Below, one piece after another: positions 56,285 to 64,000 of a DNA stretch of 64,000 nt (its first letter is position 1; each line of letters starts with the position of its first letter). Position numbers and translations under genes: made by a program. Source of the stretch: Isoetes taiwanensis (Eukaryota > Streptophyta > Lycopodiopsida > Isoetales > Isoetaceae); NCBI GenBank assembly GCA_021234155.1, contig JAJEKV010000100.1:2950116-3014115 (forward strand), written 5' to 3'. Under the pieces are notes generated by a model. It did not search any database. It had not been told where the DNA came from and saw only the letters and a program-made list of their open reading frames with translations.

Positions 56285-58299
56285 CTATGCAGCGCGATAA
56301 CTTGGACACAAATCTACAGCCTTGAAGATGAAGTTCTTACCTCCTAATAGACCAGAATCAGACGTGCCATACATTCCTGATGGATCCATTAGTGCAGAGT
56401 TAGTAGGTAAGCTTCTGCCACCAAGCTGTAGATCAGGCAGGCCAGAAGAAGAGCTGCTTGCAGGATCTAAGCCATGATCTGATAAAACGCCTTTAAAAAT
56501 ATGCCCTCCAATCTTGACAGTAGTCTGATATGCATATTCATTCTCACTCTCATCAATGCCAGTAACTTTAACACATTTGAACAGGGCAGTAGCCCTGATT
56601 TCTGCTGGAAATGAACCTTTCATGCTCATCACTGCCACAAAAACATAATTCTTATTAGCTGGGCTGCTTCTGATCTGACAAGCCAAGATAATTCAGACGC
56701 AAGGCTGCAATTCAGTCCAGTTTCTTTTGGTACAATCCAAGATGAAGACTTTTGCAGATTAAATAAGGTTTTTAACTAGGGTGACCGCAGTATATACAAG
56801 CACTTTTAGACCCTGAGACACACAATCTTACCAAGTTAATAGTAATAAAGACTTGGCAAGGAATCCATGATGTGGGATGACGTTTCTAGCAACAGGTTTA
56901 CACGTTAATTAAAACTCTTTCAATCCTGCAACAGTGAGTCGGGTTGACCCGTTTGGGTCGGATTGATTGCCTACAGTTTCAGACAACCAGATTCAACAGC
57001 CTGATCTACAAGCATTATTAATGGTAGACCTGAAGGGCGACCTGAAGAAGCTTTCAGTTTTGAAGCATTATTTATGAAGAAAAGATTGCTTGGATGGATT
57101 GGATCTGCAAGCATTATATATGTTTCAATATTTTGTTTGTCAGGATCGCAAGCATTATCTATGCTGAAGGTACTGTTGGAACGGATCTGCAAGCACTATT
57201 TATGCGGAAAAAGATTGTTGGAATGGACCGACCACCTGAGAGCATTATTTATGAACAAACAACGATCCAGCTCGTGCAGGATTGAGTTGAAGGAAATGGA
57301 TCAATGAAAAGAATACAAGAAAGGCAAATCCGGTGTTCAATTGGAAGGCAAGAAGGAGGACGCATTGTACAAAATTCGAGAAGGCGGATAGAAAAATCTG
57401 CAGCAAAGGAAAACAAAAACCCAAATCAAAATTAAGAACAAAAATATACCTGTTTGAGAAGGATCAGAGCTACGAGGGGAAGTGCCGGCGGAGGTGGGCT
57501 GGGCAGAAATATCAACGCCGGAGAGAGCAGCCATAGCCAGAGCTCGATTCCGTTTAGAAGTAGGGCGGGGCTGTCCGGCAGCGGCAGCGGCAGCTTCAGC
57601 AGCTTGGCGCTCTCTTCGTTTAGCGGCCGGAACCCAAGTGCTTTTGATATGGGTAGAGCAATCAAATCCTCGGCTTTTGCAGCAAGTCCGGCAGCGCTGG
57701 TGCGGGCAATCCTTCTTCGCCTGATTTCCACATTCCTTGCAAGTAGAGCTTCCGGGCTGGCCGCTCCGAAGCCGGCCCTCGGAATCCTCTTCTTGAACCT
57801 GCTGGCTGTGTCCTAAATGGGGATTTTCCCTTGCATTTTTTCCCGTTTCCACCTCGATCAGACGCTCCTGAAGCGATCCCACATCTAGGGTTCTAATCGG
57901 GGCCGCAGTTCTTGCCTGCTCTCTGTCATGATGGATCAGACCTAATCCCGCCCATTTTTCTTCTCCTCTTCTAACTAACCCAATTGAAGAAACGGAACCG
58001 CCTCCTGCGCCATGGCTATGGAGCCGTGAATCCCCTCCGACATAAGCTACAAAGCTCCCCCCTCCTCTTCCTTCTCTTAAATCCCTCTGATCTGCCGAAT
58101 ATGCAGATCCGATTACATCCCTTAGAGATTCACGACCGCCCAGTACCGCTACCCTTCCTAAGGGATGGTTGGAGGAAGAAGAGGGGTTTAGCCCTTGCGA
58201 CAGTACCCTCGAGGAGGCCATCGCTGCCATAGCCATTCCGGCGAAGCTTTCCTGTGCTGCAGCGGCAGCTTGGCTCTCGCCAACGTAGCCATAGCCCAT
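56285..58299 (-). CDS. SHI/STYLISH-related (SRS) transcription factor
   Basis: SRS proteins are plant-specific nuclear activators of auxin biosynthesis genes in developing organs. Two exons, 58299-57450 and 56631-56285, join in frame at GT-AG sites (398 codons). The RING-like finger at residues 187-214 fits the family spacing CX2CX7CX4CX2C2X6C exactly ([17 protein letters not shown], then [11 protein letters not shown]). It is followed by [18 protein letters not shown] with a nuclear-localisation-like cluster. Exon 2 holds the second family domain: [20 protein letters not shown] and [20 protein letters not shown] with IGGH at about 324-327. The single intron between the two domains is the usual place. 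The start is chosen as the first ATG in frame; the frame is open upstream to 58521 without an ATG, so an upstream exon is possible. GGAGGTAAGAAC near 56340 could be a donor giving another C-terminus. No breaks are seen. Confidence 0.88.
56632..57449 (-). other. SRS intron with tandem repeats
   Basis: The 818-bp intron runs from GTATATTTTTG to TTTTTGTGGCAG. Between 57000 and 57260 a degenerate unit, GGATCTGCAAGCATTATTTATG, recurs about five times at spacings of 37-100 bases, with AAAAGATTG(C/T)TGGA segments between. The intron otherwise shows nothing recognisable. Confidence 0.75.
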
Positions 58300-58880
58300 T
58301 GCTCGGCTCCAATCATCATGCCCACTCGACGAGGTCCCAATTTCTCCTGCGCTAGTGGTGCAGCACGAATTTGAGCATCCGGATGATTCCTTTTCCTTGT
58401 GCCGCTGCAGCAATTTCTGCTGGATTGTCCAATTTTGCTTCAAGTCCCACTCAAATCCCGAGCGCCCACTTGCGGATTCTGCAGACAATGCCTCCGCGGG
58501 AGCCACTGCGTCGAATTTAATTCAAAGAGCTGCTGGGTTTGAGGTTATCGATGGGATGGGGTAGAAATCCTGCAGTGTTTGAAGGTTGAAACGATTTGGG
58601 TGGGGTTGAATTGGCGCGAAGGAGTGGGATATACATGGGTAGGGGGTCGGAGAAGGTCTGGCGATGGCGGGCAGATTTATGTTCTGGCGATGGTGGAAGT
58701 CCGGCGAGGAAAGAGAAGGAAGAAGAGGGTGATGTAAGAGTTGACGGCGATGGGAACATTTGATGATTTTGGCCCCTTTTTTTTTTTTGGGCCCAAAAAA
58801 TAGTGACTCTGGAAAATTGGACCATGACCTAAATTAAAAAAAAAAAAAATCCCAAAAAAAAAACACCCCCCGCCCACAAC
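58300..58880 (-). promoter_or_regulatory. SRS 5' region
   Basis: Upstream of the chosen ATG the minus strand is open for about 73 codons and looks coding ([20 protein letters not shown]), ending at a TGA at 58521. If translated it would need a start in an upstream exon. Beyond that the DNA is G- and A-rich on the plus strand, with homopolymer runs at 58778-58790 and 58830-58863. No clear TATA box is visible, as in many plant regulatory genes. Confidence 0.4.
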
Positions 58881-61800
58881 CATGCCCTCTAAAGTAAAAG
58901 CCTTCCCCTTGGATTTTCCACCACAAAGTATCCCCTTGATTGCTTCCTACGTTTTCCATATCCAAACTTTGTGCTTTTCTTCGAATAAACAGCACCCCGG
59001 TCTTATCACAATAAACAACTTGCCCTCCTCCTCCTTCCTTACTCCAAATAACTGCAAAGATGCTTTCTGCAGTTTTGTCCTGGCTCGGCTCCTAGACCTT
59101 CAATCCATTCCTCTGCATGACCCCATCGAATCCTTGCTTCCTCTGCCTCCACCAACCATGCCTCCTTTTTTATCCTCTGGCGTATCTCATGCTCACCATC
59201 AACCATACACTATAAGATCCTATCGTTGCGCTACAGTTGATGTCGGAAGTTATACTGACCAATGAAGCAATTGCACTTGAGATAACACCACACATGGAGT
59301 CAGGACATGATTAATATGTCAAATTCGAAGGTCAAGTTTTGGTGTGGTCATGTTGCCTAGATAGATTTGACTGATCCCTTCATTGTTTGATGTTTTAGAA
59401 CATTGTTGCAATGTTGATAACGTTATTAAGAAGAAGGGGAAGAAAGAAAGAGGAACATAATTTCTTAGAAAATGTAAAGTATCCATTGCTGGGGTTGCCT
59501 TGCTTTCACCATACTATATACAATGTTTTGCTCATCGCAGCCCTTGAACCGTGCACTCCCTGCACCCGCAATCGTGGGTCTACAGAAAAAATGAAGTGAA
59601 AAATAGGGTGCACTGCAGATGGGCAAGAGATGAACAGCGGTGGACCACAAATCAAGCTACTTTGAAGGCCTATAATTTTCGTTGGAGACACCCAACTGCT
59701 AATTTTTGTTTCTTTGAATAGATTAGGTTACAAGCTTTCGATAAATGTGGTCTTTATATTTTGCTAAAATAAAAAACAGGTCTCTGTTGTAAGTGCACTC
59801 CCTCCCCTACCTCTCAAATTAGACAATAAAATCCTCCAATGTTCTGATACTGGTAATTGGGAGGGCTACTTAAACACCCTTCTTCATCATGCATTGAGTT
59901 CAAGTAGTCAAACTTGATCAACAAATGTACATTTTAATGAACAACAAAAAAAATATACGTTTTAAAAAGCAACAATATCTTCCTTCACTAGGCCATATTC
60001 GTGGTCCCCATATATCCTTCTAGTGGCAATTGCCTGGATTCCACCATCTCTTACGAAAGCTACATCATTTTTTGGTATTATGACTTCAAAACTTGGGGTG
60101 AGATGTTGCAACTGATCTTCATTTCAAAAGTAGTACACAATCCCAAAGCTGATACCATTTAATGTCTACTCTTTATTTGTGAGTCAAATATGCCCCTACA
60201 ATGCTTTGATTTAAGATAGAAGGGAATGATCATGGCTTGACAAAAGGGTTGGCAATGAAGGACTAGAATCCAAGGAAAAAGAGGACCATTACAGGCAACC
60301 GACTCATGTTTTTATCCCATGGTATGCAGTCAAATATGTCAAAAGTTTGTCAATGTTGTCGCGATGTAATAAATACCTGTAATCCGGTACATGAATTTAT
60401 CAAAAAGTGTTGTACTAAACATGAATGCTTGAAGTTGATCTAATTTGTCATGCAATCATGCAACACCAAACAGCAATTAGGCATTAATGCATCATTTAAA
60501 CTTATGGAAGTTTTGGTCTCTTTCACTTTCTAGCGCCCTTTTAGTTCTTAAATGCTTTAGTACAAAGTGTCTAATTTGTCCAAACTTCTTACATGTCTTT
60601 ACTTGAGAAAGAAGTAAAAGCCTCACTAATAACACTTGTTTTCATATATGACATGACAGGTAGATCTAATGTTGCAATTGTGATTAAGTCAGTCCTATGA
60701 GATGTTAAATATTTTACTACAATTGGCATTGTGTAGATCCACAGAGGCGGAACGCCCCAATATCACGACAAGTATGGTGGTGAATCCATGTTTCCATCGG
60801 TTCGCAACAAGGTTCCAAGGGTTGTTTGATTGCTTCTCTAAAATGAGATGACTTGGTTACAATGATGCTATGGATTGCAATGTATATGTATAAATGGAAC
60901 ATAAGATTAGAACATCTCGAAGAGGCTCGTTAGTCCAAGTCCAATACTCTCAAGTAGTTAGGCATTAAGAATGGTGGAAGGAAAATTGGACATACGAGCG
61001 ACAAATTGAAGGCCCATAAATGTTCATCAAAAACATGATGTACACAAAATTGAAAGGAAGAAGATTCCTGGCCACAATGCCAGAGTGAAGGTCGATAGAT
61101 GACAAGAAGAAGGCATAAACAAAACGAGGATGACAAGACAGGGCGAGATTATCGCAGTGATGATTTCAACTCAGAAAAGAACAGAAAAAACAGGTGGGAT
61201 GTTTTGTTTGGTTAGGCCGGATGTAAAAGTCCACAAAACACAACCATACGACTTGCAGGCAAAGGTTGATAAGGTTGGTGGTATATGTAAGGAAGACAAG
61301 GGGGACAGGGTAAAATTCTTTTTACACATGGTGATGATGTGGGCATGTGTCCCACGGCGGCAGATGAGGTGGCAGGGCGGCCCAGAGTTTGGAAGGGAAT
61401 GAAGGGGGATTGGAACTGCGTGATGCTGATGTAGGCAGAGGATGGACAGGGGCTATGCAGTGAAGTGGACATGGGGTGTTGAGGGAAAAAATAAAATAAA
61501 ATAAAAAGGGAACCATGGAGAAATTGAATGGAATAAAATAAAATGGCAATAAATTGAATGGAAAAATAAATAAATACACGACAATAAAATCAGATATACA
61601 GAAGCAGGACCCAAGGGAATAGAACCATGGGAAGAAAAAAAAATACGCGAAAAGGAAAAACAAATACACAAAAAAAAGGAACCATGGAATGGCGAGAATA
61701 AGGAAGTATAATATGACAGTGAACAGAAGGCATATGACGTCTGGATGGGCCGTCCATTTCTGACATTTACTTTGAGGTCGCCGCCCACATTATATTATAC

Positions 61801-62080
61801 CCTGCAGCCGCTTTCAGCAGAAGAATTTTAGCTTCCTTTCTTAACCTGTTGCTCCAGGAAAAATAATACTGTAATCAGTCCTCCGTGCTGTGGAGATTTT
61901 ACAGTATGATTATCGGCGTGAGGGTGAGGACCAAGATTGATTTTATAGGCCAAATTTTAAACGTATTTAATCATTAGAGGCTTCCTTAGATTGCGACGTT
62001 TTGGGTGTACTAAGCAAGGGGGACCAAATGAGGAAAATTAATGTTTGTTTAACAGGTATCTGGGCCATCTTGTAGGGCCA
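58881..62080. other. No gene supported
   Basis: A 127-codon plus-strand frame at 58882-59265 begins with ATG and is rich in Pro, Ser and Leu but has no domain. It is more likely chance. The remainder is AT-rich, with A-rich runs at about 61490-61680 (AAATAAAATAAAAT and similar). I see no RNA gene. Confidence 0.4.
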
Positions 62081-64000
62081 TCATATTGACCTGGCCAATA
62101 GTCGGCTATATTTTTGGATAAAATGAAATTGGGGCCACCTTATTCTATGTACAAGATATTTGGTCATAGTCGATGTATTGGTATTTGGGCTTTGGTTTGG
62201 GTATATTTGGACAATATGTAAGGATAAAATGGGCCATTTGGGGTACATGTGGACATCAAGGTTTTCGAACCTAGTAAATATTGGGCAATGTCGTGCTAGA
62301 ACCATGTGCAGAACTAGAAATATTTCTAAGTCCCCAATATATTTTTTTTTCCCCTTATGGGAAATTGATTTTACCACTGCCAAAATATGCTAGGAATATA
62401 CCCTTAGTTCTAATACGACATTGCCAATATCTAAGACTCCAGTGTTGGGCAAAGTCTGGGGAACACTATAAACCAAACGGCTGAAATTGTAAATTTTTCT
62501 GTTAGATTAGTGTATGGTAGGAATTTCTCTGCAAGTTTTATTAAGGTTTCCATTAAGATAACAAAAAGTTCCAGCTCTAAATATAAGATATCCGACTGGT
62601 CAAAGTAACAAGAACAAATTTTTCGGTGGGACCTAAAACATTTTCCCAACACTGTAAGACTCACAATTAGCAAATTGGCTATTTAGAGGCCATCGATTAG
62701 GAGCATTGGGGACATATATTTTGTAGACATATAGAGGTATATTTGGACAATGGGGGAAGATAAACTACCCATTTTGGCCATCTCTTGCGAATTTGCTACT
62801 TTAGCACCATGGTGTAGATATAAAGTGGGGGTTGGAGCTTTTGTCACATGGTTATATGGAACATTGCGCCATTGTTAGCATTAGGAGGTATTTGAAGATA
62901 TTTAGGCCATTATATAGGGATGCAACGAGCCATTTTGGCCACCACATTGGCCATTGGGTATTAAATTAAATAGTACTAAAAATCCTGGGATGTGGGCTTC
63001 AACATAAATGCGCATGTCATGATTTGATATCTCTACCTCTGCACTACATTCATATATTGTGCCTTACACGATTTGACAAGCCGTATTTCGAGTAAATGAA
63101 CACACAAAAAATGACAAATATAAATATAAAAGAGGGGAATACGTGGGCCCAGTATAGGCCCTCTAGGTGTCCCATCTTGCCAGAGACACTCTGCACCAGG
63201 CAATGGCTTATATTATTATTTTTTGGTACACCACTGCCACTTCAGGACTGGAAGCTGCACAAGGATTCAGTGTGGTCCCTTGGGATTCGAAAGTACATGT
63301 TTAGGGCCATGCAAATCCATGCTCCAGTCCAAAAACTACAAGACATGATTTGGTACACCCTTTCGGTACAGGTGCTTGTGTATAAGCCCCTTGACCCCCT
63401 GTCCCTAACCCATGGACATGATTAGTAAGTCAGACCCCATCTTTGTCCAACTTGAACCATTGGGTTCCCTCTTTTTTGTTTTGGTTTATCATTTTGGAGC
63501 TTGGCCATTTTGGGATTATCCCCTTGGAAGCCTCTTAGTCCTTCCTATCTTTTTTTTGTACTCTCATATAAAGTTAAATTGGTAGGTGGACCAAACTTCT
63601 GATGTTATTGTACACCCCTTGAGCCACTTTGCGAGATTCCTACAAATTGTAGCAACTCAATATCCATACCTCTCTCTGTCTTTCTCAGTTGCTTCCTCCC
63701 TCCCAGTGGTCCCTCTCAATCCTGCAATCCTGACACCTGGCAGTTTTTCATCATATACTGCCTCATGGCAACTGGTGTCTTATAGGTCGAGATACCTCGG
63801 CAACAGAGTATTCTTTACATCCACAGCTTTGTAATTGTGACATTGAGAATGGCATTCATGAGGATGCCAAATCAAAAATCAGTTCTTAACCAGCTTTTAA
63901 CTATCATATTGCCTTTTGAGACTGATTGTCGATTTTGGATGGTAATATAATGTAAAAAGTATTGGCAAAGGTCATTTTGACTCATTGCTTTGTTATTAGA
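62081..64000. repeat. Spacer with dispersed GGCCATTTTGGCC words
   Basis: Short words such as GGGCCATTTTGG, TTTTGGCCATC and GGACAATATG recur irregularly between 62100 and 62960, often near CACCTTATT or ATTGGG. They suggest an old, diverged tandem duplication. From 62960 to 64000 nothing recognisable remains; the window ends inside this stretch. Confidence 0.35.

Noticed and set aside
58882-59265. 127-codon ATG frame as a gene
   Set aside because: There is no domain, its composition is biased to Pro, Ser and Leu, and I see no promoter or splice evidence.

Overview
This is nuclear DNA from a land plant with a repeat-rich, probably large genome. It has spliceosomal (GT-AG) introns, plant-type LINEs, fragments of a plant-type TRCF/Mfd helicase and of a PPR gene, and one clear plant-specific gene, a SHI/STYLISH-type (SRS) transcription factor. 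The mix of TEs, including a Replitron-like HUH element, would suit a fern or another non-seed plant, but the sequence does not settle the species. Almost everything apart from the SRS gene is transposon, satellite or decayed gene.

Layout. 1-7.3 kb: decayed coding remnants with dense clusters of a perfect palindrome centred on ATGGCGCAGCTGCGCCAT. 7.44-9.09 kb: a 1.65-kb pure polypyrimidine tract. 9.48-9.94 kb: a MITE (second copy at 37.15-37.59 kb). 9.98-17.67 kb: a giant inverted repeat with 3.1-kb arms around a 1.4-kb loop. 18.78-21.06 kb: a LINE (minus strand) that has lost its 3' half at a hairpin. 21.97-25.9 kb: a decayed multi-exon gene (coiled coil, RING-H2-like finger, FCP1-like HAD domain) whose introns are nearly all phase 1. 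27.16-27.42 kb: a small ORF on the minus strand. 27.9-29.04 kb: a 160-bp satellite. 29.7-32.95 kb: a decayed minus-strand transposase-like gene with an SDGATSQF...HGKG signature. 35.45-36.85 kb: fragments of TRCF/Mfd and PPR genes. 37.94-40.60 kb: a TIR element flanked by TTAA. 40.60-48.99 kb: two minus-strand LINEs, one apparently nested in the other. 49.36-49.69 kb: a block dense in ACGT cores followed by a TATA box, then tandem repeats and a possible transposase-associated domain. 51.5-53.4 kb: a minus-strand HUH endonuclease gene of Replitron type. 56.285-58.3 kb: the SRS gene, two exons on the minus strand. 58.9-64 kb: AT-rich DNA with no gene I can support.

How it fits together. The SRS gene is the only locus likely to encode a working host protein. 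The rest records layers of insertion: a TIR element lies in the 3' tail of the outer LINE, and that LINE is split by the inner one. There are several palindromes and inverted repeats, from 20 bp to 3 kb. The most unusual items are the HUH element, the RING plus HAD gene remnant, the SDG/HGKG transposase-like remnant and the palindrome clusters.
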